In this document: piece by piece, positions 23,736-36,464 of the stretch | Numbering within the stretch: the first letter of the stretch is position 1 | Layout of the letters: each line of letters begins with the position of its first letter | Source: Calcarisporiella thermophila CBS 279.70 | Taxonomy: Eukaryota > Calcarisporiellomycota | Assembly (NCBI RefSeq): GCF_041956535.1 | Contig: NW_027192205.1 | Location: forward strand, 62,001-126,000 | DNA: 64,000 nucleotides | Direction: 5' to 3' | Program-made: the position numbers and the translations under genes | The notes under the pieces: generated by a model | Told to the model about the DNA's origin: nothing | The model's input: only the letters and a program-made list of their open reading frames with translations | Database searches by the model: none

Positions 23736-26549
23736 ATGGATGTAAGGTTGCAAACTCTGAAAGACATCGCTGATGCCCGTTCCCGGGCCACTTTCAACGT
23801 CCGCGAAATGTCGGAATTTATCTTTGGAGGCAAGGAAAATTTCGAGTCCATGATGGAAATTAACGACATTATAACCAGCGATCCTATATGCACTTGGAAG
23901 GATAAGTAAGCGCCATAGTCACCAGATACAATTAGATGACGTCGCTAAACTCTGATAACATCACTTATTTTTGTTTAGACAGTTTATGGATAGAAGAGAG
24001 GTATCAGCATCACTATCAATTCTTAGAAACTCTCTAAACTGTAGCTAATGCATTAAACCCAAGTAGATATTGCTTCGGGGTTTAGCAGTCAGTAAAAGAC
24101 TTGTGGAATTGCGCAACAAATATGACTGGAATCTCCAGGAACTTCTATATGCAATGAGCTACAGTACTGAACATGTGCCGGTCAGTAGTCTTGGAACACA
24201 TTTGCCTTTCTAATACTCACAAGCATTTCATATACCTCTAGATATTTTTGCACTTTTCTGGTAATTTCAAGATGTTTCTTACTTTGATGACCTTTTTTTC
24301 TCATATTCAATTATTATCATTATAGCTTTTATTCCAGTTATCATTTCTCAAGGAACTGATGAACAGCAAGACGAATGGCTTCCACTTGCTGAGAGTTGCA
24401 GAATTATCGGTGCCTATGCACAGACTGAACTTGGTCATGGCTCCAACGTACAGGGACTCGAAACTACCGCCACCTATATTCCTGAAACTGATGAGTTTGA
24501 GCTTGATAGTAACTCGTTTACGGGAGCTAAGTATGTTCAGTTTAGAGATGGAATATTCTTATTAGGCTTGAGATTAAAAGCCTATCCTTTTTTTTTTGGA
24601 TCTTAGATGGTGGATTGGCGGCATTGGATTGTTAGGCACGCATGCTGTTGTTCAGGCCAAATTGATTTTGAAAGGAAAAAATTACGGCCCTCATGTTTTC
24701 ATTGCGCCGCTTCGCTCTCTGGGTATGTTGATCTCTTTGCCTTGAATTCGATTCGGATACATTAACGGGCCTATTTGTAGAGGACCATAAGGTTTATCCA
24801 GGAGTTGCAATTGGTGATATTGGACCAAAAGCTTATGGTGGATTTAGCGCTATGGATAACGCGTGTAATGTTCTTTTTTTTATTGACTTTATTGACTTTT
24901 AGGTATACCCTGGAAGCTAATATTTTTCTCTCTAGTTTTAAGATTACATAAATATCGTATCCCAAGGACGAATATGCTTATGCGATTTTCTAAAGTAACT
25001 AAAGATGGTGAATACATTAAACCCCCGCACTCAAAGGTAAAAATGTGATACTGGAAATTATTTCGATTCTTCAAATAACTCTACTCTTATAGTTGTCATA
25101 TGGAAGTATGGTGGCTCTACGAGCTATGCTTGTGAGACAATCAGGGATGACTCTTTCTCGGGGTGTTACCATTGCTTCTCGATATCTCACGGTGCGACGG
25201 CAATTTTCTGATGGAGGCGAAATGGAACGCCAAGTGATTAATTACCCCTCAGTTCAGCATCGGATATTCCCACTTATCGCCACAACTTATGCACTTTGTC
25301 TCACTGGTGACGAGATGATTGCCAGATATATTAACGTAAACTAATGAAATCCTATGTTCTATACATATATTCGGACTGAATTTCTCTTAATAGTTAACTG
25401 CCGAGCTCTCTCAAAACAATATTTCATCGCTTGCTGATGTACATGCATTATCTAGTGGACTAAAGAGCTACTGCACACGGGTTGCAGCTGATGGGTTGGA
25501 AGAATGTCGCAAATCTCTAGGAGGTATATATTAATAATATTCCCCGATCCTTAATGATGAATGATTAAAATATATCATGTATGATCAAGGTCATGGATTC
25601 TCAGTATTTAGCGGCATTTCTGACATATTTGCCAACTACGTCCCGACAAATACTTTTGAGGGGGATAATTTTCTACTAACTCAACAAACTGGTAGTGAAT
25701 TTATTAACTTATCTAGCCACATGTCAATCCATTCACTAACAAAACTATTGAAATCGAATTAGCACGTTATCTTATAAAGCAACTCGAGGCCGCCCAAAGT
25801 GGGTCACTTGAACCACAGACTTTTAGCCGGTATCTTAATCTGGTAAAGGATGTGAACAAATTCATGAACTCGCATCCGCGAATTAGTTCCCCAGAATCAT
25901 TGCTGGACCCGACCCTACAACTTGAGATTTTGGAGCATCGTGCTGCCTATTTTGTGTTGGATCTAGCTCGTGCAACTAAAAATCCAGAGAGAAAGAATCA
26001 AAACGGATGGAGCGAATTCAATATTGAATGTCAAAGAGTTAGCTTGGCCCATAGTGAATATGTGGTTACCCGCTGTTTTACAGAGAGAATAGAAGAGATT
26101 AAGGACACAAATAGCAATCTCTTCAATATTCTATCAAAATTGCGGAACATAGTATGTACCTTGTCTTCCTCTTATCTCAGTTTTTGCCTTATGCATTTAT
26201 ATTTTTCATTGAATAGTTCTTCCTACATACTGTGAGCCTGCGTGCCGGTGATTTTATGGAAGATGGATACTTACGTCCAGCTGATCTAGAGCATCTTCGC
26301 AAACAGCTTCGTCTTTCCATTGCTGAGCTTTCACCGGATGCCATCGCTCTCACTGACGCATTTTGTCTAAAGGATGTGTTTCTCTGGAGTGCACTTGGTC
26401 GATACGATGGGGATGCCTATGGAGCCTTATGGGATGCAGCACAACGCAATCCCATCAATATTGAAGTCTCTAAACGAAACGGGATTGCCATTGGCTATGA
26501 GGAATATATACGACCATTAATTAAGGGAACCCTTGAATCCAAACTTTAG
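23736..26549 (+). CDS. POX1: Peroxisomal acyl-CoA oxidase
   Basis: Thirteen exons: 23736-23905, 23979-24000, 24067-24180, 24242-24260, 24326-24530, 24607-24722, 24781-24864, 24936-25036, 25093-25335, 25394-25523, 25590-25691, 25763-26151 and 26217-26549, giving 675 aa with all phases consistent. The enzyme makes the first, H2O2-producing oxidation of acyl-CoA in peroxisomal beta-oxidation. Seen: AYAQTELGHGSNVQGLETTA and FTGAKWWIGGIGLLGTHAVV (FAD and substrate binding), FLRLHKYRIPRTNMLMRF, LTVRRQFSDGGE, and GFSVFSGISDIFANYVPTNT followed by FEGDN with the catalytic Glu425. It ends SKL, a canonical PTS1 signal. Exons 2 and 4 are micro-exons of 22 and 19 nt. Donor of exon 7 was placed at 24865 by frame. 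Confidence 0.95.
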
Positions 26550-27834
26550 CCACCCTTCATATTAACTTTATAACCATATTATTTAGCTCGTTGATTTTTT
26601 TAAATTTAGGACTGTGCCTATAAATAAATTATTTAAAGTAAATCTTATAAACCATTAATTAATCCTCATTAAAAGTATAACTTTCAAAATCACCAGGATT
26701 AAAAAGGAGGAGTATCCTGAATGCAATTTTTAAGACAATCGAAATAAAGAATGAAATCGATCTTGAGTAATTGGAATAAGTAGCTATATAAAATCAGAAA
26801 TTTGCTAAGGGTGGTAATTATTCTTGACTGTAGATACTTGTGAAAATGAAGTCATTTTCGAGATAGAGACTACTGAATAATCTGTTGTATTTTAGAGCAT
26901 ATTAGAGCAATAAACCAATAAATGCTATAAATTTATATTTATTCATTAATAATGTAGATAGTTATCTTCTTCGGCGCATTGAAATCCATTCACACAGGAG
27001 AGATTGATATTGTTGCAGCTCTTACGTTATCAATTAACAAAATTGGTTAATTATATGGATCTTGGACAAAGGTTGATATACAGGCTATAATATGCGCTTG
27101 CTCTTTCTCCGTTGTCGATTTTTCAAATCGTTGAGATATAAGAGTCCAGGGTCTCTTATGGCATACCATATTGCACTTAAAACCGAGTGGTAACTTTGGG
27201 GTAGATTGATCTCGAGATATCCCTATTTTCTCATACTGTTTTTCCATTAATTCACGGAGTTGAAGGACAAGTCCAAGGATAATAACTTTTTCCGGAATTT
27301 CATCTCTTGATTGTGTGCTTTCTCTCTTTGACTCAGTATTGACAAAGGATCATTGATAGATTTCAATATATATCATGATCAGGAACTGTAAGCTATTTGT
27401 GAGCTTTTGATTGTATTATCATTGTATTTTATCCACTTGAATATTAGAGTGAACTATTCGAGTCTATTTGAGCCGACACTTTAGCCTATAATAATATTTT
27501 AATTATCCTACTCTTTAAACCGTTTGCGCTCACAGTTAATGAGGCTGTTTGATATTCCCACGGTAAAACCATTTTTAATACTATTATATCATCTTTGCTC
27601 AGCTTGTTGCTTTCTAGCTCAACCGTCCCGTAAACAGTAGTTAGATTTTACTTGATTTAGATTCCAAATATAGACCAATTGTATTGACTAATTCGTAGGA
27701 TTACAACTTATTACTATCAAACATATACCAAATCTGCCGCAGTGCCGTTGGAATTTAATCACAAGAAATTCGTGTGTTTATTCTTTTCGCTTATCTTCAC
27801 ATCCATCCTTCGAGTTACTTAAATTTAATTAATT
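26550..27834. other. Intergenic, 1.3 kb, AT-rich
   Basis: Nothing recognised on either strand apart from the flanks of the acyl-CoA oxidase and cytochrome b5 genes. Confidence 0.5.
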
Positions 27835-28461
27835 ATGGCGGAGCAAAAATACATCTCTACCGAGGAAGTCTCCAAATACAATACACGAAAAGAATTGTGG
27901 GTGTTGCTGCATAATAAAGTGTACAACATCACCAAGTTTATGGATGAGGTCAGTTCTTCTAATATTTTCTCGAGCATTAACAACAAGCTTAATTCTTGAA
28001 TGTATTTCGCGATAAAAATTAGCATCCCGGTGGCGAAGAGGTACTCCTTGATGTTGCTGGCCAGGATTGCACTGAGGCATTTGAAGATGTAGGACACAGC
28101 CAAGAGGCCCGTGATATGCTTTCTGAGTATTACGTTGGTGATCTTGATGTAAGAGTTTTCTTTTTTTTTTTTGCTTTCGCTGGTCTCTAATTTAAGTAAA
28201 AATATGAACGTGCTGGAATTCTATGTTAACAGCCTTCGGAGGTAACCACATCTGCAACTAAATCAAATGGAAGCGCCGCTCCAATTTCGTCCAGTACAGA
28301 TGGAAAGGCCCCGGAGGGAAAGTAAGTCAGCTCTGGAAATTCTGTCGAGTAATAGATGATATTGATCCAGTAATATAATATTTCATTGCTTTAGTGCTTT
28401 CCGCATTCTCGTCCCTATCGTCCTCTTCGCAGGATGGCTTACTTACCGTTATCTAGCGTAG
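27835..28461 (+). CDS. CYB5: Cytochrome b5 (tail-anchored), with an apparent one-base insertion in the linker
   Basis: Exons 27835-27948, 28023-28148, 28233-28322 and 28395-28461. Exons 1 and 2 encode a textbook heme domain: [39 protein letters not shown] with axial His39, and [13 protein letters not shown] with axial His63. The last exon in one frame is a membrane anchor ([20 protein letters not shown], stop). Exon 3 does not join them: from its acceptor only frame 0 is open, but at the A4 run 28260-28263 the plausible Ser/Ala-rich linker switches to the next frame. Removing one A would give a normal fungal cytochrome b5; read as is, the anchor is lost. The protein normally donates electrons to ER desaturases and hydroxylases. 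Confidence 0.85.
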
Positions 28462-28691
28462 ACTAGTTACACTGGTCCTTTGTAGCTGACATATTAGACT
28501 GATATGAATAACTAAGAAGAAACCTATACACGCTCTATCCTATCTATTTTTTTAGATTGTTCTTGTTAGATGATTATATTATAGAATCCCTTCTCATTTA
28601 TTAAAGATTAAGCTTTATGAAGATGGCGCAGTTGAAATTCTTAAATGAGCACAAAGGGGTAAGTCACTATTACTTACTCTTAAGAATCACA

Positions 28692-29229
28692 ATGGAGGCT
28701 GCATTTGAAAATATTTGCAGGCCATATGAGCGTGAGGGATTAAAGGCAGCATTGTTAACAGATCGTGAGGGCATCACGTTACTGAAATGTAAATCTTGGA
28801 ACTTCTAGAGGAAATCAACAGAGCATTTAATTGTTTCATTTTTCTAGTCACCACTAATGAAATATCATCCAAGATTTTAAGTCCTTTGCTTGCAACTACC
28901 TTTTCCATGACTAGCGATCAGGTAATAAAATGAAAAAAAAATCTCTATTATGTCACGTTTGTGTAATCTCTTATTATCAATTAATAATTCTTATGTATCC
29001 ACAATAGTCATCGAAACTTGGTCTCGGACAAAATAACACCATTATTAGCACATTTTCCTTACATCAAATACTTCAATTTAACCATTCGCCGCTAATTATC
29101 ACACTTGTAGCTAATTCCCAAGCCAACACCGGTCTATTATTAGAGTTGGGAGCAGCTTTGCGTGAACTAACTGAGCCGATAATTGAGAATTTGACGCAAA
29201 GAAGGGCCTCAAACCCGACAGCTGTTTAA
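28692..29229 (+). CDS. LAMTOR3: LAMTOR3/MP1-like Ragulator subunit (roadblock fold)
   Basis: Exons 28692-28788, 28848-28921 and 29008-29229 give 130 aa, near the 124 aa of animal LAMTOR3. The order of elements matches that family: GLKAALLTDREGITLLK (human has VVSDRDGVPVIK at this place), TTFSMTSDQSSKLGLGQNNT, HQILQFNHSPLIITLVANSQ and ANTGLLLELG. Ragulator anchors Rag GTPases and TORC1 signalling on the lysosome or vacuole. I start at Met 28692 (MEAAFENI): the upstream in-frame Met 28617 reads straight through what would otherwise be an intron with incompatible phase. Gene spacing on both sides is small and all neighbours are on the same strand. Confidence 0.85.
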
Positions 29230-29432
29230 ACTGTGTGTTCTTTTGCTCTTTTGAAGTTTGCTTCTTTCTTATTATACGTGTTGCTCTTCTATGCTCTAAC
29301 TCCCTGAATAAAAATATGTAAAATAGTGAATTTCAATCCTACTATTATAGTTACGTCATTAAATTTAAAGGCCGTTCAGGCATTACTGGCGTTTTCTCAT
29401 ATTGTTACTCTTAATTCATCCTTTTGAACATT

Positions 29433-30506
29433 ATGGGGATCATTTACGCGTTGGTAGCGCGGGGTTCTGTTATCCTAGCGGAGCACACAGACAGCACCGG
29501 AAATTTCACTCAGGGTTAGGAGTTATTGCTTTCTCGTATTAGTTTATCATACTATAGCTAACAATTTTCCTTGGCATGTTTCGAAAATTAGCTACTCAAG
29601 CAATACTTGATAAAAGTGAGTAAAGTTATCTAGAGATTATATATAGAGAGACATGTTTGCATGATTGGTTGACTAAATTAACTAATACTATAAATAATAG
29701 TACCACCAAATAACAGTAAACTTACATACGTTTATGATAGGTAAAGTTAAGTTATCCATTTCTTTAATAGAAATCATGTTCATAAAAAATCTTCTGTCGA
29801 CAGATATTTATTTCACTACATCTGCGAAGATGGAATAACCTACCTCTGTATGGGCGATGATTCATTTGGTCGGCGGATTCCATTTGCCTTTCTTCAGGAT
29901 CTGCGCAATAGATTTCTAAGCACATATTCGCTGGAGAGTGCGGCCGATGCACCCCACTATGGAATGAATGAGTTCTCAAGAGTTATTGCAAAGCAGATGG
30001 TCATTATAGATACTCGTGGGATAATTTAGATAATAGCTGATTTGTTATTTTAATAGGAATACTTTTCGAACAATCCAAATGCAGATAAAATAAAGCAAGT
30101 GCAAGGTGAAATCGAGCAAGTGCGAGACGTAATGGTTCAAAATATTGGTATTAATTAATGCTCTTTATTTTATACCTTGAGCACCATTTAATTTTTTGCA
30201 ACCCAATAGAGCGGGTTTTAGAGCGAGGAGAGCGCATTGACTTGTAAATTTCCGCAGAATTAATGGAATGCAAAAAATTGAAATTAATATAGTCTATCTA
30301 CGCTTTCTAGACTTGTTGATAAAACCGATGCTCTTAATCAGTCCGCATTCGCGTTTAGGAAGCGTAGCACCGCGCTAAAGCGTAGTATGTGGTGGAAGAA
30401 TACTAAGCTTATGGTCATCCTAGTTTCTGTCATAATCTTGATGATGTACTTTTTGATTGCTTCTGCCTGCGGTTTTCCAGCATTCAACAAGTGTCGAGGA
30501 CAGTGA
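29433..30506 (+). CDS. VAMP7: VAMP7-type longin R-SNARE
   Basis: Exons 29433-29514, 29592-29615, 29701-29740, 29804-29999, 30057-30147, 30210-30243 and 30311-30506 give 220 aa, the same length as human VAMP7. It begins with a longin domain (MGIIYALVARGSVILAEHTD, IPPNNSKLTYVYDRYLFHYI, DDSFGRRIPFAFL). A SNARE motif follows (QGEIEQVRDVMVQNIERVLE) whose zero-layer residue is the Arg of LERGERIDLL, then a C-terminal membrane anchor. It acts in fusion with late endosomes, lysosome/vacuole and the plasma membrane. The third donor is GTAAAG and the fourth is the weak GTCATT, accepted because frame and alignment require it. Another SNARE, Vti1, is encoded at 52-53 kb. Confidence 0.93.
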
Positions 30507-30769
30507 TATTATCTACTCTATTGTTTATAAATTTATTCGACATCCTTATATTCTCCCTTTTTTTTCTCTATCTTTTATATTGATATAAGTCTTTTATATA
30601 TTTCTTTCAATTTGTGTCTTCCATTTTCAATTTGCTTCCTGAATTAATTTCTGTGACTGTGCGCGATCCCCTCAGTAAACAAACGAGAAAGCCTCTTACT
30701 TCACAACAAGTCTTTGAATGCTTTTTCTTTTCTAATTTCCCTTCCGATTGTGCACACATCGCGCTCATA

Positions 30770-33181
30770 ATGCCACCCAAAAAGCAATCCAAATCGGCAC
30801 CAAAACGTAAACGGCCCAATCCAGAAGATGGCCAAAAAAATTCTGGGAAACAAAAGAATGGCTCTGAGAAGAATATTTCGCTACGAAAGCAACCCGTAAC
30901 AATGACAAAGGATGAGTTAAGCGATTACGATAGCGAAGAAAATGGAGAAAGCGATTTTGAGATGCCTCTGCCTAGTGACACGGCCGAGAATGATTTCCCT
31001 GAAGAGGAATTTGAGGAGGAAGAAGAAATGAATGGTACCGAAAGTGAAGAAAAAGAAGGAGACAGTAAAGGAGAAGGAGAAGATGAGTCAAGGCCCAATA
31101 AGAAGCAAAAGACAGGTATTGTAGTCTTATTAATAGTTTACTACAGATGAAAATTAGCTGATTGGCTTTCCACCATCACCAGAAACATCTCGTGAATCGC
31201 ACCAAAAGCAGAAACAGCTCAAGAATGAGAGGAAGGCGGCACGTCCAAATTATAAAGAAATAGTGTATCCTGCAAAAAAACTATGGGAAGAACTTCGACA
31301 GAAAAGGCTAGAGCCTAAGAAGCGGCAACAACTCATGGAACAAATGATGGAGCTGATGAAGGGGAAGGTGAGGGAGGTGAGTAGACTCTCTTTACCTTTT
31401 CAATTTCTTATCGATGAATTAATCTGATTCCTTAAAATAGTTCATATTTAAACATGATGCTTCGCGCATTGTTCAAACATGCGTCAAATATGCGAATGCT
31501 TCTCAGCGTGCCGTGATTGCAGAGGAACTACTTGGGACTTATACAGATCTGGCTAAAGCAAAATATGGTCGCTTTTTGGTGGTGAAAATTATGAATTACT
31601 GGTAAGAAGAGAAATATTTATTTTATTCCCTTTCTCATTTAATTATACATTTCATGTTCTTGCTATTCTTATTGTATTAGCCCTAAAATCCGCGAAAATG
31701 TCATTAAAGAATTTTACGGTAAAGTGAGTAAACTCATCCGCCATCGTGAAGCCTCTTGGGTGATCGAAGAAGCATATTCCTCTTATGCTTCAGCAGAACA
31801 GCGTACCTCCCTCCTCCAAGAGTTTTATGGGCCCGAGTTTGCGCTTTTCAAATCATCTAATAAGAAGACCAAATCGTTGGGCGAATTGTTGCGTGATCAG
31901 CCCGCTAAAAAACCTGCGATTTTGAAGCATTTGAAAGAGACGCTATCTGGAGTTTTAGATAAAGGAACAATTGGACATAGTATTGTGCATAGGGGCTTGC
32001 TAGATTATATGTCCCATGCTGACGAGAAAGCAATTGCAGACATGGTGGAAGTTGTAAGGGAGCAGTGTGTTGAGATTCTGCACACTCGTGAGGGAAGCCA
32101 AGTTACAATGCTATGCCTTCTTCACGGAACCCCCAAGGTATTTAGCTATGATTTTAAGTAGAAGAATGTCTTAGTTACATAGCAGAATTTTTACTAATTA
32201 ATTTTATTAAATTACAATAGGATCGTAAATTTATTGTTCGTAGCATGAAGCCTTTTGTAGTAAAGATTTGTAAAGAGGAGTATGGTCACATTACATTACT
32301 TCGGATGTTTGACGTAGTGGACGATACGGTGTTAGTGGGGAAAAATATTCTCTCAGTAAATATCAGTTTGCTGTAGTTTATCCTTGCATCCAATAATCAA
32401 TTGATTAATTCATATTTTATGACTACAGGAAATTACTAAAAATATAGAAGAAATCGCCAATGACAAGTACGGCAAGCGAGTACTTCTCTACCTTTTAGCT
32501 GGTCGCCACCGAAAATACTTTACACCTTCTGTTATTGATTCTCTTGCTTCGGGAGATGATATTCGTCAAAAGACGAGTAAGAAAGATCCTCAAGTGCGAC
32601 AGAAAGAGCTTCTTGCCTATGTATCACAATCGCTTTTGGACTATGTTCGTGACAATACCGCCGAGTTAATCAAGGATTCGACTGGAGGCTGCTTTTTAGT
32701 AAAGGAGGCATTATTACATGCTGAAGGAGAAAAGGCCGAGGCTATTAATTCTCTAGTGGACTTATGTGCTAAGGACCCTACAGAAACTGATGAGGGAGAT
32801 GAGCATGTATTTGAGGTCACGTGTGCTGGGCGAGTTATCAAGGAATTGGTGCAGTCATCTGGACGAAGCGAGAAGAATTCTGATGAACAAGACGTGCGAG
32901 AAAAGAAGATAACCATTCCCTCCACCCCGCTTGATTTTGCGCCCGCGCTTTTGGAGAGTATTCGCCCATACTTACTGCATCATGCGCTTCACGGAGGCAG
33001 CTTCATTATTGTGGCTCTAGCAGAAAATCCCGCCACATCGAGGCAAGCTCTCAAAGAATTGCAAGGTCAGAAATCACAGCTTGAAAAAGCCCTTAGAGAT
33101 GCAGATGATAAGAAGAAAGAACGGCAGGAGGGCCAGAAAGCATTGAATCCCGGCGTGAAAGTTCTAGTGAAACTATTATAA
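30770..33181 (+). CDS. PUF6: Puf6/PUM3-like pumilio-repeat ribosome biogenesis protein
   Basis: Exons 30770-31115, 31183-31376, 31441-31601, 31681-32137, 32221-32355 and 32429-33181 give 681 aa. The N-terminus is Lys-rich then strongly acidic (nucleolar type). Pumilio-type repeats follow: FKHDASRIVQTCVKYANASQ, AKYGRFLVVKIMNYC, YGKVSKLIRHREASWVIEEA, IGHSIVHRGLLDYMS and TGGCFLVKEALLHAEGEKAE, with the CPL-type C-terminal region of the Puf6/PUM3 group. This group binds structured RNA in early 60S assembly. The first intron is placed at 31116-31182 (ACCAG acceptor); closer AG sites would give a stop or a 37-base intron. Start chosen at the first Met before the basic tract. Confidence 0.93.
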
Positions 33182-33790
33182 TTTTGATCATATGCTGAAT
33201 CTATCTTGTCTTTTATTTAATAAAAATTGGATTATATTCGGCTTAACTTTAAGCCACATTCTCGGTAATTTTCGGCAATCAACTTGAGTTTTGTATACTC
33301 CACTCTACTTTTGACCACTGAAAAATAAAATCATAATCCAAGCAGCATCATTATAGAAAAAAGACCTTGATTGTATTTCTCAAAAAAGGCAGTTACTTAG
33401 CCATGGATGTTTAGTTTCTCTATGTACTCGAGCAATATCTTGATACTTTCTCTTGATAATAGCTATCTATTAAAAGCATTTTTAAGCGAAGGCACTTTAG
33501 GGTTTAGGTATGAAGAAAACGAGGCAAACCAAGTTGAGTGCTTAGATATTTTTCACAAAATTTTTGGGCCGAAGGGTATAATAAAATTACAAACTCAATC
33601 TCAGCAAATTTAGTTCTCCACATATTTCTCTTGTAATATTTTGTAATTGTCAAGTATATATGAAGGCAAATTTGTCCTTACTCTTGTAAATACATTCACC
33701 TTTATCTTCCCGCTTGTTTCATATTGCTGCTTTAGTAGATCAACCGTTCTTTCGATTGTCTACTCAATTTCGGAATGCAATCTTTTTGAC
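33182..33790. other. Intergenic, 0.6 kb
   Basis: AT-rich 3' flank of PUF6 and promoter of the molybdenum cofactor sulfurase gene. Short open frames here have no recognisable content. Confidence 0.5.
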
Positions 33791-36464
33791 ATGACAGCAA
33801 GCGACTACAATCCACTACCGAGAGTACATTTGCCATGCAAGACTATGATGAATAATTCTGCAAGGCGGGACGAATTTATTCGTATGTACTCGGAGAAAGG
33901 TTATGGATATGGGGGGAAAATTACGGATATACGAAAGGATGAATATCCCCAGCTTGGAAGTAAGTTAGTTTTTCGAAATCATTCTATTCTAGCTTTTGAG
34001 AACACATACTTATGCTAATAATCTTGTATATTAGATCAAGAATTTTTCGATCATGCAAGTACGACTTTATATGCACAGTCAGCGCTCAAGGCATTTATGA
34101 ACGATCTCTCACAAAATCTATATGGTAATCCACACTCCGGACAATCTCCCAGTGCAAGGCATACTTCGGAGCGGATTGCTCGCGTAAGAGGACGTGTGCT
34201 AAGGCTCTTTGGCTGTCCTCCAGGAGAATATGATGTGATATTTACTGCCAATGCCACCGCTTCCATCAAGCTTGTATCGGAAATTATTCCATGGACCGAG
34301 AAGCTTGGGGACGAACTCTGGATCTTAAGAGAGGCTCATACATCGCTCTTGGGATTGCGGGCAACAGTACCACAAAACATCAATGTACGACAATTGACTG
34401 AAGATGAGATTGATGCAATATTAAGGGAAGGGAGCACTGTTAACGGAAAGTCCAATGGATCTCTGCGTGAGCAAGAAGACAGTGTAGCTGAGGGCTCTCA
34501 ACAGTTCATTCGCTTATTTGCATACCCTGCTCAATGCAATTTTTCCGGTGCACGTTTCCCGCTTGACTGGACGCAACGCCTTCGGCGTCATTTTGCCCAT
34601 CATGAGAGTCAAACCTTAGTCTTAGTGGATGCAGCCTCTCTTGTTGTAACCGCTCCACTCGATCTTTCAGAGCTTGAAGATCCGCCCGATTTTATTGCTG
34701 TTAGCTTCTATAAAATGTTCGGAATGCCAACTGGACTGGGTGCTCTACTCGTTAGGAAGAATTTGGCCCCCATATTGAGGAAGAGATATTTCGGTGGAGG
34801 AACAGGTATATCGATGTTTTATATACTATACTTTGTGTATTTGATCTAAGCATTTATATATTGTTCTAGTGCTTGCCCTCTCAGGTGAAGAACCTTGGCA
34901 GATATTTCGTCATGCACTTCATGAGCGCTATGAAGACGGAACCGTGAATTTCCTTGATATAATAGCACTCGATCACTCACTCGATACCTTCTATCGCCTT
35001 TACACTGACTTCTCACATGTATCCGATCACGTGATGTCGTTAGCTTACTTTCTGTATAACCAAATGCGTGAGATGCGCCATGCTAATGGGATGCCAGTAT
35101 GCGAAATGTACACAAGAGATCCAGAGGAATATGAGGAACAAAGTAAACAGGGACCGATTGTTGCATTTAATTTACGAAGAGGGGATGGAGCCTGGGTTGG
35201 ATACGTAGAGGTGGAACGGCTTGCTTCCATGCATGGATTTCATTTACGAACAGGCGGGTTCTGTAATGTAGGCAGCGTCCAACGCTTTCTTAACTGGTCC
35301 ACCCCAGATTTACGTAAGAATTTCGCGGTAAGTGTCCGCCTATCAGTAACTTTCTTATCAAGCATTCTTACATTATTGTAAAATAAGGCCGGCCATGTAT
35401 GTGGTGATGACACAGATATAATTGATGGGCGTCCAACCGGTGCTGTACGGCTCTCTTTGGGTGCAATGTCGACTATTGATGACGTTCTGAAATGGCTCAA
35501 CTTCCTTGAGACTTATTTTGTTGATCGCAAGACTACTTCATTAATATCCCCTGTATGCACAGATTCTAGAGATGGACATCGTGGAAACTTTGTGCTTGAT
35601 GCAATAGCACTTTACCCGATAAAATCCTGCCGTGGATTTTTTGTTAAGGATTGGCCCCTCACCTCTCATGGCCTCTTATATGATCGCGAGTGGATGGTGA
35701 TTGATGAAGTAACCGGCCAAGCACTGAGTCAAAAGCGCTACACGCAAATGACATTTATTCGCCCTACTATTGATCTCTCTCGACGTCTCCTTCTTGTGCA
35801 TGCACCCCATGAAAACTCTCTTGAGATTCCACTTGACATACTACCGGAGGAAGATGGACGAGAATTGGCGGACACTTGCCCTTCCAGGGTGTGTGGGGAC
35901 AGTATAGATGTGTATCGATACAAAGATCCCGCTATATCCGACTGGTTCTCTCGCGTACTAGGTATACCCTGCATTCTTGTTCGTCAACCTTCCCACACAA
36001 CTTTGCGCCAAATCAAACCTCAATTTGTCTCACCTGTACCACAAGCTATATCTTTGCAAAACGAATCTCCCTTCCTGCTAATCTCCCAACAAAGTGTTAA
36101 CGATATCCAAGAGAAGACTAGTACCCCTGTAGCCCGAGAACAGTTTCGTGGCAACCTTTACATCCGTGGGCTGCCCCCCTATGCCGAGGAAAAATGGCGG
36201 CGGTTTGCGATAGGTGGACAGAGGTTTTGCGCAATAGGCGCGTGTAGGCGCTGTAATATGGTGTGCATAAATCCTGAGACCGGGGAGCGGCAAAAAGAGC
36301 CTTTTACTACGCTTGCAAAATATAGGCGTAAAGGTCCTAAAAGGCACGTGGTGTTTGGAATACATGCAGTATGGCAGGAGAGTGCTTCGAAAGTACCATT
36401 TAGACTACGCGTTGGGGATGAGGTTGTAGTGTTAGAAGAGGTTGAGTCCGATATGGAAATATAG
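33791..36464 (+). CDS. HXB: Molybdenum cofactor sulfurase (HxB/MOCOS)
   Basis: Exons 33791-33959, 34035-34805, 34870-35327 and 35388-36464 give 824 aa, the normal size. The N-terminal half is a class V aminotransferase (NifS-like) domain: FFDHASTTLYAQSALKAFM, LYGNPHSGQSPSA, IFTANATASIKLV, and SFYKMFGMPTGLGALLVRK with the PLP-binding Lys. The C-terminal third is a MOSC module: DAIALYPIKSCRGFFV, LLYDREWMVIDEVTG, EQFRGNLYIRG and IGACRRCNMVCINPETGE. It adds the terminal sulfur to the molybdenum cofactor of xanthine dehydrogenase and aldehyde oxidase. Start at Met 33791, in a frame also open upstream without homology. Confidence 0.95.

Noticed and set aside
28617-28691. Upstream Met and putative first exon for LAMTOR3 with a GTAAGT donor
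   Set aside because: Splicing to the only acceptor puts the next exon out of phase; starting at Met 28692 matches the family length and N-terminus.
31121-31157. 37-base intron option in PUF6
   Set aside because: Too short compared with other introns here; the ACCAG acceptor at 31182 gives a 67-base intron with the normal donor and correct phase.
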